This document shows positions 24,747 through 35,880 of a DNA stretch of 64,000 nt, piece after piece; the first letter of the stretch is position 1; every line of letters starts with the position of its first letter. The notes beneath the pieces are model-generated. The model was given only the letters and a program-made list of their open reading frames with translations. It made no database searches and was not told the DNA's origin. The stretch spans positions 186,001 through 250,000 of the forward strand of contig JADLZL010003569.1 of assembly GCA_015844335.1 (NCBI GenBank). Reading direction: 5' to 3'. The DNA comes from Chrysopogon serrulatus (lineage: Eukaryota > Streptophyta > Magnoliopsida > Poales > Poaceae). A program made the translations under genes and the position numbers.

Positions 24747-27700
24747 CTATACCCACATCTTCTTTGTGGCTTCCATCCGCTCAAGCAGGCCCTGGATTTC
24801 AGTCTGCATCCGCAGCTTCATCTTGTGGTAGTCGTAGTGCGAGTTCTCCAGCATCTTCAGCTCTTCAACTTTCTTCCTCCTCTTCTCCTCCGTCTCCTGG
24901 AAGCACAGCTTTGCCACCTTCGTGGCGTACTCCTCCTCAAGTTTCTGGGTCTTGGCGCGAACGATCTGCCGGTAGTTGTCTACCTCCTTCCTGGCATCAT
25001 CAGCCAGCTTCTGGAACAGTTTTGCCTCAGCTTCCTTGCACTTCACAATGGTCTCAAGGCTGGAGGAGTCGTCATCCTTTGAGCTGGAGCTGAAATGGGG
25101 TTCTATAGAGAGTGGTTTTGGGCTGGCCTTGAGCACATCAATCTGTGAATCAAGAATGGAGGTGCTGGGCTTGAAGTTGAACGAGGATTTTGGTGGAGTG
25201 ATGGTTGGGGTCTGAAGATGAAGCATATCTGTAGATTTACTCGTCTGAGCCGCCAGAATTCCTTTTGACTTGCTACCAGTAACAGAGTAGTCTGTTACAC
25301 CATCTGTCAAAATGAACAGGTTAGCTAAAGATACTGCATTTGATAAGTTCTATGAAACCAGTTGCACAAGTATATTGCATTATTAACATAGAATGGCATC
25401 AGGATTATAATGCATCACAAAATGTGTCTTGTTAGAACAATCACATACAGAGGCAGCTAGTGAGCGGCGGATTTTACTTTCAGCAATATGTATATTTTGC
25501 TTCACAAATAACACATAAAACTGTTGATATATAACTACAAGTCTAGTGGTCAACCACTCAAGAAGAGCCTGGTGTGTCCGGGAGGATCCTAAAATGCACT
25601 TAGCATAAAACATGACAGCATAAAAGATAAGAGGGTTCCATGCCCCTAACAAATCCTGGTTTAGTTCATCCATATATTTTTCAATTGATATTTTGACTAA
25701 CAAAAAATAAAATATCATTGGTACAACTGTATTTTCAGCTTATTTCTATGAGCTTTAGTCATTCAACCTTCAAATACAAATGGCTCAGGAAGAATATTAC
25801 CCAGTTTTCTAATTATGATAGAGATGTTCTAAATGAAAGAGTCCATTACCTTTTGGCAACAATGTTGCCATACAATAGCGTTAAACATCACAACTTAAAA
25901 TAAGAATTGTATCAGAAATAGCATCACACAAATAACTGGACGAACAAATGACATCTGATTAAATAAATGCGACTGACAGCACACTTGTAGAAGTAAACAT
26001 ATAAAGAAAGTGGCTGCAGTCCCATAAAAATGCTCATGAAATCACTGCTAGTAACTTACCATCTAACTGATATAATTGATCAAGAACCTAACAAGTTCAA
26101 AAATGTAAAGTTTGTACACTAAGCAACACTGCATTTAGACAACTCAAGCTTGTAATAATAAGACATGCTAAAATGTAAAGGTGGAAGAGAGATCTCACAT
26201 TTGAAAAATTGTAGCATGGTTTTCGTCGCATCAGAAGGGGAAATAATTTTCTTTACAAGCATGCTGAGGACCTCTTCTGCCTTGGCATGGAGCCCCTTCC
26301 CCTCGAAATCCTCACTAGCTGCAAATATCTTCCTAACAAAGTCTAGCTCTTTCATCTGCGTCTCAGCACTCCAGTTCTCGGCACAGCAATTGAACACCTC
26401 CTTAACAAACCCAAACATCTCAGAAGCATGGTTGCAGCCGAGGCACTGGAACTGCATCTCGGTTGTGCCCATTGGCCCCTTCAATGTCGGCCCTGGCCTT
26501 ATCAAGTTCTTCTCTAGCGCGCATGCAGCATGGCACCAATGGGAGCAGACGTCACAACCCACCCAGCTGCACGTATTTGCAGCACAATCAAACTTGTGGC
26601 ACACCGGGCACATACAGGCACTGCAGAACCCCTTCTTGGTGGAGCAAATCTTACACTCACAGTCGTCCACAGGGACGACACTCTTGCAGTTCAAGTTGCG
26701 GCACCGTGTCAGTAGGAACATCTCCACAAGCTCGCTGCTGGACACTCGGCCCTTACCAGTGACAAAAGTGGCCATGCCGTTCTTGATGGCCACCAGGATC
26801 TCCAGCTGCGTCTTGTTTGCCCGCCCCAATACCTCGGCGGTCAGGTCCGAGCGGCGCTCCAGCTTCCGCTGCAGGCTTAACAGGTCGTCCCTCTTCTCCG
26901 GAGCATCAATCATGGTCCGCACTGTCTCCCGCAGCACCTCCAGGGTTTCACTGGGAAAATCCTGCAGGACCTGAGCCATGGTGGGCACAGAGTCCGACAT
27001 GATGTCCCGCAAGATCCTCTCAGGCCGTGACGAGTGCATCCCTCCGCGGCTGCCGTCAAAGCTGCCGCCAGCGCTGAGCGCCGCTGCCGACGCTACCAAC
27101 CTGGCGGGGAGCTCCGTGGGGAAGAAGGACGAGGTGCCCTCCTTGAGCTGCGACGGGGCGAAGGCGACGCTGCCGTCGCCCATGGGGCGGAAGTTGAAGC
27201 GGCTGTGGACGGAGCCGTTGGTGCCCTCCCCGGCGGCGTAGATGTCGGTGGAGTTGTGCGTGAGGGAGCAGCTCGGGTTGTGCGAGAACACCGAGTAGGA
27301 ATAGGACATGTCGTCGGAGTTGATGCTCCGGGTGCGCCCCGTGTTGGCGCTGTAGGTCCGCCTGGGGGCGGCACGACAGGCGCGGCAGGCACGGCGGCGG
27401 CGGCGGCGGCCGCCGCGCCGGTCCCGCCCCGCAGATCGCCATCGGCCGGGAGGAGCGACGGAGGCAGGGAGGAGGACGGCTGCTGGGAGGCCGGCGGCGG
27501 CGTGGGCGCGGGCGCGTCGTTGGAGAGGGAGAGCGAGAGCTGGAGCGAGTCTAGGCGGGGCTTCTTACCCCCGACCACGGACGAGTCGTCGCCCGGCGGA
27601 TCCCCGCGCTTGGGCGCGGAGAGGTGGAGGAAATCCCGCTCGACGCACAGCTTGGCGTTGGCCGCGGCATCGTCGGCGGTGCCAGCCGCCTCCGGGTTGG

Positions 27701-27854
27701 GCGGCGAGGACGGGCCCGCCGCCGCGGCGGGCGGCGCCTTGTCGCAGAGGTAGCTGCTGAGCGTGAGCTCCCGGTTGGGGAAGGGCGGCTCCGGCGCGTT
27801 GGACCCGGGCGCGGCGGCGCTGGCGTCCTTGGATCCGTCGGAGTCGCCGAACAT
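24747..27854 (-). CDS. OBE3: OBERON3-like PHD-finger protein, two exons, one frameshift
   Basis: Nuclear chromatin-associated PHD protein; the Arabidopsis OBERON/TITANIA family acts in meristem and embryo development. Exons are 26199-27854 and 24747-25303; the junction joins FFK to YGVTDYSVTGSK. The N-terminus is MFGDSDGSKDASAAAPGSNA, followed by LTLSSYLCDK and KKPRLDSLQLSLSLS. The Cys/His-rich PHD region reads CKICSTKKGFCSACMCPVC, then CSWVGCDVCSHWCHAAC. The last exon is a coiled coil ending in ENSHYDYHKMKLRMQTEI and MWV. Joined length is 2213 bases, one short of a multiple of three; the loss maps to the G run at 27364-27368, just before RTYSANTGRTRSINSDDMSY. Restoring it gives 737 residues. 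The assignment to the OBE3/OBE4 side rests on the coiled-coil end and is from memory. Confidence 0.88.
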
Positions 27855-29391
27855 GGTCGCTGGATCCGGGCGAGCGCGGCCGGATTTCGGCGCTTTTTTT
27901 TTTTTCCGGCCGGCGGGGAAGGCGAGGGGAAGGGGAGGGAGCGGGGCGGCGGGCGCTGCGCTCGGTTGACTTCTGCACGCCGCAGCGGAGCACCCCACGC
28001 CACGCGGAAATGGAAGTGGCAAGGCGAGGACTGACGTGACCAGGTAATGAATGAAATGGGGGATTTGATTTGATTTTGATTTGTTTATTTTCTCCCTTCG
28101 ATTTTCTCGTGATTTGTTTTTGTTTCAAGGGGTGGGCCCTGCGCGGCTGTGGATGTGGGGTCCTCCGCCTCCGCCTAGGCGACGTGTCGTGGCTTCTCGT
28201 TGGAACACGGAGTCGAGACTCGAGAGTCGACTAGGCACACGGAGCTCTAGCGTTTGACTGAGACAGCGCAGGAAGAAGAAACGGGCGGTGCTTCTGCTTC
28301 GCCCTACCATCTCGTGACTAGGGAAAGTAGTGTCCGTGTAGAGTGTAGACCGGTGCACGGGAGAAAAAGGCCAAGTCGCATGTGATTTCGGACAAGAACC
28401 ACCGCTTCGCGCTGGAGTCTCGCCTCTGCTCTCGCGACGCGAATCGGCAGAAAGAGAAACGGCGGCGAGGCGTGGCGGTCTGAGTGGAGTACCGACGCAG
28501 AAGCAATCGAAAAGCTCGAATTTCTTAACATATCTCCTTGTCCGGCCGTGAGAATTGAGATAGACACATACAGTACTAGGCGTGATATTTTGTGTCCTTG
28601 GTGAGTGCAAGTGCAGCACTGACGCAATGCACTACGGACCAGTATGCCGGTAAGGTTAGGTACGATAAGGCTGTCGTCAGTTTTGCCGTCCCAGGTGAGG
28701 AGTGGGTATGGCAGCATGGCAAGAAGACCCCCAACCACTTTGTGGAAGGAACACGCCCGGCAACGGCCCACCAGAGGACACAGCAACGGCGGCCCCGGCT
28801 GCTTGGAGAGAACGAAAAATTCCAACCTGCATTCAAGGCCGGGTGGTCATGGCATGTGCCTGCCGGAAGCCGTCGGAACGCAAATGTCAACGCCACCAGC
28901 CAAGAGCCGCCCAACCGCCACGCGCCAGTTGTGTGTGTGTGTGTGTGTGTCGCGAGCAAGCCCTTCTCGCCGCGCGCTTGCCACCCGTTGACGGACGCAA
29001 GCCGCGCTTCATCGTACTACTACCGGCAGCGCAGTATCGAGCGGGTATTTGTTTCGCGTCGTCCGGGCACCTGATGCTCTCACTGGGCTAAACCTCAGCC
29101 GGCCTCTCTTATGATAAGGCGGCTTCTAAGCTGAAACGGCTAGATTTTTTTTAAAAAAATACTGTTCTAATGTTTAATAAGCTAAATTTAACATGACAAC
29201 TCGATGCTTGTGTTGCTCAGGTGGTGAGTGTTAGTGTTGTGCTATCACATCATATCAAAGCAGTACCTCAACTTGAAACGAAGATTCTTTTTGGTAAAAG
29301 CTATGCCTCGCTCATGTGATTTGAGCATTTCCCTCACTAGCTCAAATTTGTATGCCCAGTCCAATGCAAGAATGCCATATGGCCATCTTCT
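27855..29391. other. OBERON-like promoter and spacer
   Basis: GC-rich promoter and leader of the minus-strand gene up to about 28060, including a poly(T)-type run at 27894-27905, then mixed sequence. A GT microsatellite is at 28930-28950. Several frames are open by composition only; none resembles a known protein. Confidence 0.45.
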
Positions 29392-29899
29392 CTAAGGCTA
29401 TCCGCACTCGTGGTACTCTAAATTCATTTTTTAAAAGGTCTGGTCATTAAGATTCTCTCCTCTATACTCAATTCTCCCGTACCATCCATCCTCTATTCAC
29501 TGTGGGGTCCACTTGTCACTTTATCAAAATATATTCATGTGACATCTTATTTCGAAAGATTTATTGAAACAAATTTAATGGTGCAATCGAAATTTAATTT
29601 GAATTTTTAGTTTGTGAGTTATAACATTTTTTATTACTTAAAACCGTGGGACCTGCAGGTACATGCACTCTCTCTCTCTCTCCTCTCTCTCCACACATGC
29701 TCTCTGCCTCTACGTGATGGCTGCCACGCATGGGGCCCACGCATCCTAGAGGGTGTCCGCTATCCCGCTATTCGTAGTGGATGCGCTCACGTACAGGATC
29801 GGATAGCGGACCGCAGTGTGGCAGTTTAGTCCGCTATTCCCATCCTCCAGTACGTATTTAGCGTACCCATTGCACATAGCCGATGTCCAACAGCCTTAG
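29392..29899. mobile_element. MITE-like element with 8-base inverted ends
   Basis: CTAAGGCT at 29392-29399 and AGCCTTAG at 29892-29899 are perfect inverted repeats; the sequence just inside (ATCCGCACTCG and CGATGTCCAAC) is only weakly inverted. A TAA/TTA target is consistent with a PIF/Harbinger (Tourist-like) element of about 0.5 kb. The interior has no coding sequence and carries CT microsatellite DNA near 29668-29690. Confidence 0.55.
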
Positions 29900-30149
29900 T
29901 GGAGGGAGGGGAAGGCTCCAAAAAGGTAAGCTGGCCAGACGGTGGGGATGATGGTCTGGCGGTTAGGAGTCTTAGAGGTGGTGAAGGTGACCGATCTAGG
30001 TTCGGCCGAAGGCGCCATGACCAGAGCTCGGAGAGGAGGAGGAGGAGGCCTTCGTGGCCGTGTGGCGGTGGCAGAGGCGAGAAGGAAGATAAACAATAAT
30101 TTATATGATGTATCACTCAAGTGAGGTATGGACGGGTCCTTTTTTTTCT

Positions 30150-30325
30150 TCCTCTCTCTCTGTCACAAATTATATGTCGTTTTTTGTTTCTCTATCATAA
30201 GTTTGACTCAATTTATAGAAAATATATGTAATATTTATATCTTTGAATAAATTTATTAAAAAAATAGATTTAAAGATCTTTCCAATGATACTAATTGTGA
30301 TATTAATGGATGAGTCAGAGGGAGT
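30150..30325. mobile_element. degenerate Stowaway-like MITE
   Basis: The right end reads AGTCAGAGGGAGTAG (about 30312-30326), close to the inverted Stowaway end; the left end is eroded to CTCTCTGTCACAAATTATATG. The AT-rich interior resembles other copies in this window. Confidence 0.45.
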
Positions 30326-31379
30326 AGCTCATTGAGGGCTTGTTCGGTTCTCCAGGAACCTTTTCCTTGGAAAGAATTCAGTTGTAATGGTTAGTAAATT
30401 TTGTACAAGTTAGAACAAGCCCTCAGAGTTGTCCGCTGCCGATGCTTCCACTCCATAATTCTACAGAGGAGTATTACTGTAAAGATCATACTCCACTCGA
30501 CTCCCAAAATTCGGTAATTCTGCCTTTGGCGCGCCTGCTTGACCCGCTGCCCTCATGGTATTATCTTTTGCAAGAAGAAGCCTGTTCGGCATCTTTTTAA
30601 AGACGAAATGTGCACCAAGGTGGTCCGTGGGACCGTGGGCACTTATCTGTTGTTCGATTGAATTAATATATCAGTCCACTTATTTTTGTTCAAGCTGAAA
30701 CTAGTCATGAGACTACCATATGTCATCATATTTGTTTGGTTTCTCGTAATCAAAGGGGCTAATTTCGCCACTATAGTAGCTCCTCCAGACACCCTCTGTT
30801 AGGCTGAATTATTTTTCTTATACGAAAATATTGTTCCCGTGAACCAAAAATATTTTCCTTATAAAGGCAGAATATTAATTTCATGCAACTGGTTAGATTG
30901 AGGTGAAACCTATCCACTTAGGTTCAAGTCTTTCAGTGGTAAAACGCACGTGGTGACTTCGTCAATTTTGAGATCTGTCAACACGGTCTTACGGAGGCTC
31001 ACAGGGGTAGAGTTTTTGTGCTGTATTCATAGAGGTGAGTGCATGTGTTGTGAGCTTCTATACCGTGTAATTCGAAAAAGAGTAGTTTCTGAATCTAGAA
31101 CATTGCATGGATTAATAAAAAGAAAAATATTTTAAATTAAAATTTATATAAATAAAAAATATTTTAAATTAAAATTTATATATCCATATAAGATCTTGTT
31201 AGGAAAAATTTATTGTAAGAAATATAATGGTGCAATCTGAACTTACTTTAGAAGGTTGTGAACAATGGCTTTTTAAAGTTTCAAAAAGAGTGTCGCACGA
31301 TGGCATCAGAAAACTATTACCAGTGTTGGCCTAGCCCAATGTCTAATACTGCCCAATTATTACCTATACAGCTAAGCGC
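30326..31379. other. spacer without recognised genes
   Basis: AT-rich DNA. A short direct repeat, AAATATTTTAAATTAAAATTTATA, recurs near 31125-31150 and 31158-31180. I see nothing else I can support. Confidence 0.4.
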
Positions 31380-31952
31380 GTGGTGGTGTGTCGGGCCGTG
31401 GGCCGAATGACATGGGCCATACTAGGACCATGCCTGTCGACGGGGTACACAAGAGCACAAAATGCTGAAAATATTGCACCAGTTTCTGTTAATGCCCCTT
31501 TGGATCGCACGATTCTTTCCGTTTTCTTACGTTTTTACTGTAAAAATGAACTTATTATTCCTATAAAATTCCTACACAACTACTGTAAAATTCCTTCGTT
31601 CCAATGGAGCTCTAAGTGTCTAGATACATCCTTGGAAATCCAAGAGGAGTTACCTGACAATTTAGCAGAGCACCAGAAAGAACTGGGGTCCCCTGTAGCC
31701 TGTGTAGACCATGCTGGGAATTTATCACCGGAAATTCTCTCCCACATCCAGATAGAACCAGCTAGAGCATCTGATGATTCGGCAAAACACGAGAGGGATC
31801 ATGCTACTCTAACAAATAAGGATGGAGTGAACATCATATCTGAAAATATTTTTAGTGGTGTGAGCATTACGCCAATAGGTGGAATGAAATCTGAAGAAAA
31901 CAATATGTATCATCATGAGAACATTGTTGTAGTCACCTCAAAACGAAACTAG
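31380..31952 (+). pseudogene. orphan coding-like fragment partly made of transposon sequence
   Basis: Open for 190 codons. The first half overlaps sequence resembling a small TIR element (CCCCTTTGGATCGCACG near 31496, CGTTCCAATGGAGCTC near 31597). The second half, from about 31612, has ordinary codon composition and a hydrophilic sequence (KCLDTSLEIQEELPDN, then DGVNIISENIFSGVS) like part of an exon of a larger plant protein. I do not recognise it. A captured or relic exon is more likely than a gene of its own, because no upstream exons or promoter are visible. Confidence 0.3.
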
Positions 31953-32609
31953 AATCAGAGTATCAGACATCTTGTTGACACTAGTGCGCCATTTGAGCCT
32001 GTTAAAGAGGCAGCTATCCTTGTCCTTCTCCTTGTCCTAAATGACGTGGAATAATCAATAGTGAAATGGGCTTCAGTAAACGGTAATGTTAAGTAATAAG
32101 GATAGATGATGATTAGATTATGTTAGAAAAGTTCTCTATGTACTGAATTTTACATTATCCGTCGAGTACGGTCACGCTCAAGGACATCGTTCCCAGGTTG
32201 GGTATTCGCTCGTATGGGCTTAACACACTTGGATGAATGTTTTGGGATTATTTGATCTGTTGTTGCTGATCGTAGTAATGGTTTACTGTGGTTCACGCCA
32301 GTGAACATGGGCGTCGTGTTTCTGTCTTTCTGATAAGAGCATCTCTTCTGTGTGTGTGAATTGATAGGAGCAGTTCTAGGATGGGTATCTGTCAGGCCTT
32401 CACGCGACATGTTAGTACCAGTCTATCAGAGATGGCTATGATAATTTCTTTCTCGACTCTCAGCTGTTTGATGTGAGGCAAGAGTGCTATATCATCTTCC
32501 TTCAAACAAATTTGCAGTCAGTACTCAGTAAGCCACCTGACGACATGCAGATCAATTCATTCAAGAGGCACATTTTATTAGTTGTTTAGAACTCCACCGT
32601 ACAAATTAA

Positions 32610-32659
32610 GGAATAGCAGCTGTTTTTTTCTTTTATTAAACTGGAATAGCAGCTGTTTT
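32610..32659 (-). repeat. poly(A)-tail insertion scar with 17-base target duplication
   Basis: GGAATAGCAGCTGTTTT occurs at 32610-32626 and 32643-32659. On the minus strand the 16 bases between read AGTTTAATAAAAGAAA, a polyadenylation signal followed by A residues. It looks like the insertion of just the end of an mRNA or LINE. Confidence 0.7.
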
Positions 32660-33051
32660 GAGTATGCAGGATATAGGAGCATCAAAGCTGCAAGGGAGTT
32701 CAAGTAGGGGCGCGAACTCCCGGCCCAAGCCATCGTAATCTCGAATTCTTGGGCTCATGGAAAACAATGCTGTTTCCATGGGGGGTGGTTTACTAACCTC
32801 ACGCCGGGAAAAAAGAGAGAAATATGTTTGGGCTAAGATGCCAGCTTATTATGCCCAGGCGCAAACTCACCCATTAGGCCATTACGAAATGGCGGGCCGG
32901 CCCACCACCCAACGGCACCGAAGTTGGCAGGAGCTGTCGGTTCAGTCTACGAGAATTCTGCCTGGATGTTGCAAAATGCAATGAGCTTAGGCTGAGCTGA
33001 AGCTGTTGAGTTCAAAGAATAGGACGACTCCTGTGAAAACTTTTTCCTATT

Positions 33052-33842
33052 GAGGGCCCCTTTGGATAGCATGGTAGGTAAAGGATAGGAAAATGAGAAA
33101 CTTTTAGGGGGCCTTTGGTTGACGGTGAAACGTAGGAAAAATACAGGAAACGAGTTCCTATGGATTGTTTCCTACGGTGGCCTTTGGTTCACGGGAATAG
33201 CTCATAGAAAATCCTAAGGAATACTGTTGGTACCTATGATTTCACAAGATTTTCAAGGGAAAGAAACATCCACCGGAACTTCATGGTTTCACTAGGAACG
33301 AGGCATTAGGAATTGAGATGGCACACTTGCCTAATCCTATGGGAAATGAAAACAAAGGAAAGAAAATAAGCTGGCCTTTGGCAAGACCTTAGGTGGAACA
33401 CAGGAATAGGAAATGGTTGCTGCTTCTAATTTTTAAATCGACCATGTACACAGCAATGAAATCAAAGCTATCTGTTACATAAAAGTACTAGCCGTTACAA
33501 GTGCCAAAGTGCCTATATATACACACAACATGTCTATGACTTGCATAAATTTTCTTTGCTGAACTGCAATCCGTAGAAGCCCCAACCCTATCAGCTCCTT
33601 TCCAAGCCTACATTTCCTTTGCTAGTCTGCATTCAGTAGAGACCCCAACACCATCAGGTCACCTCCAAACACATCAAGAGATCTGATCAATCAGGTGAGT
33701 CATGTTTGCTTTCCTATGGATTGGAGCTATAGGATTCGAATCCTACGGAAAAATTCCTATGCTTCACATGTGTACCAAATAGCAGGAAAGGAAACTTTTC
33801 TATGAAAATCCAATCCCATAAAATTCCTTTGGGGGCCTGATT
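33052..33842. mobile_element. nested TIR elements with GGCCTTTGG-type ends
   Basis: Left-end-like motifs recur at about 33056 (GGGCCCCTTTGGAT), 33107 (GGGGGCCTTTGGTTG), 33178 (GTGGCCTTTGGTTC) and 33372 (TGGCCTTTGG), and a right-end-like TTCCTTTGGGGGCC lies at about 33824-33837. Such ends with GGAAA/TTTCC-rich interiors are common in grass nonautonomous hAT-like elements. The repeated left ends suggest several insertions into one another. No transposase is present. Confidence 0.5.
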
Positions 33843-35880
33843 ACACTTTGGTGCTAAGACTTTAAATTGAGCGGAAACAGTGCCTTGGATAGCGGCAGCC
33901 GCTAGCGAACAAGCCGTGACCGGAGCCACCACTACACTCCACTCGAAAGGGAGAAACTGCCATGAGCAAAGCTCCAGGCGCGGACAAGGCCTCCAGCTCA
34001 GCACGCCACCAAAAGGCCTGCATCCGTAGCGATCAGCGCAGCAGGAGCGCCGAGCGCGCGCGAAAGAGCGGCAGAAAAGCAGGGGCCAAGCTAGCGGGGC
34101 CATAAATCCAAACGGCACGGTGCCCCAGAGGCGCGGCGAAAGCGGCCAGCCGGGCAGCCACCAGCCAGTTCACGGCGGCCGCGACAGCCTGCTGCCCCGG
34201 GATCAGCGCTCGCGCAGATGGTCCAAAAGCGCGGGACGGCGGAGCCGGAGCGGAGGGGGAGAGGAAGGAAGAGACGAGACCGAGCCGTTGTTTGGCGCCC
34301 GCCGCTGGGGCCCGGCTCCGGCTGCCCGCCCTGTCCCCTCCACTCCTTGTTCGGCCACGCACGGCCTGGCCGTTAGTTTGCGTTGCGGCGGCGTGTGGTT
34401 CGTCGCTGTCCCAAGCCCAGACACCGCATTCACGCCGCTGACCGGCCGGCCATTACCAGTGCCGGGCCTAGTTAATCACATGCATCTCGCTTTTTACTAC
34501 TGTCACTACGTCACTGTGAGTCTGTGACCATCCATCCCATGGACCATGGTGAAGACAGAGCCCAGCCATTGGCGGGAGGAAATCAGGAAAGAGAGAGTGT
34601 GTCGCCCGTTCGTTTCGTTGCCGCAACGGCCGCCCTCGGCAATCAATCCCGCATTGAAGCGCGGACGTCACCTGTCTCGCTTCCTGTCCTGGGGTTTTCT
34701 TTTCCCAGCCGAGCGGAGGCGGAGCCTTTCATGCGGTTGCACTTGCACGGCGGCCATCAGAATTCAGCAGGGAAGGGAGGCAGGGCTCATCATCGGCGCC
34801 GTCCTCGCCCATCCATCCTTCCTTGCCATGCATGGGCGCATGGCGTTGGCGCGGCACCGGCACATGGTCCCTCCCGTCCCGTCCTGGAGCTCCCAGTTCT
34901 TTGCGCCCCCGCCGATCCCCCTGCATTGCCGGCGCCCTCGCGCGCCACTGCGTCCGCACAATCAATGGAAGCCAACCGAATCCCTCGAGTTCGCGGAGTT
35001 AGTTGCGACTGTGCTAAGGTTGCAGACGCACCTACCTTATCAGTTACTACTACTGCATGCTGCCGCCTCTTCAGATCCGAATGTATCCTGTCCGATCAGC
35101 TGCCCGCTGGCGCCTGCAGCGCCCCACGTTTTGGTTTTGAACCAAGGGGGTCGCTCGTGGGTCGTGGCCATGGAGACCGGGCCAGATTTGTACAATTGTG
35201 AGGCGAGACACCGCAATGCATGCGTGGATACGAAGAAGATCTCGCTCGCCACCAAATGCCAAACGCGTGCGCTATCATTGTTTGATGCAACGGGATGGAA
35301 CTGGCGGGCAATCCGATGGGTCAGTCAGGTCACGCAGGCGACGTAACAATCCTAGGCGCAGCACAGCGGCGCTAGATATTCTGACAACCACGCATTTTTA
35401 CAGCGGAGAAGAACCGAAGGAGATGAATTCATTCATTTTTACAGCGGAGAAGCCAGGAGATGAATTTTAGTGAGACGGAGATGAAGTTTGGTACAGTACT
35501 AGGATGTGGTCTGTGGTATTGTACAGTACGGGAAAAAACATGCTGCATTTCTTTGATGCGCGGGGCATACTAGACCAGTGGGACTAGGAAGAGACCTCTG
35601 CGGCCACGGCACACTGCTCATCACTCGTACGGAGTACTACAACTGCCAGTGCAAGTTGTGCAGCTCCCAATAAAGAGGTAGTATTACTGCTCATACATGT
35701 CCTCCAGTCCTCCTCGCCAAGCTCCAATTCACACTCTCCGCATGAAAAGTTGCCCTCCTTTCCAGCCCATTTAGCTACCTAGGGAGGGGAGGGACAGACA
35801 GAGCGAAGAACAGGGAGCGCGCGCGCGGCTCACAGTGCGGACTGCGGAGCAGAGCAAGCAGCCGAGTGCAGTGCAGCCCG
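33843..35880. other. spacer and promoter of the XTH gene
   Basis: GC-rich DNA with overlapping frames open by composition. No protein family is recognisable. The stretch just before 35881 is the likely XTH promoter and leader; I do not see an unambiguous TATA box. Confidence 0.4.

Noticed and set aside
28592..29091. Overlapping 115-160 codon frames upstream of the OBERON-like gene
   Set aside because: Contain the GT microsatellite read as VCVCVC and no recognisable domain.
34546..35346. 266-codon open frame upstream of XTH, overlapped by a 225-codon frame
   Set aside because: GC-rich DNA with two long overlapping frames, no domain, no splice context; openness is explained by base composition.
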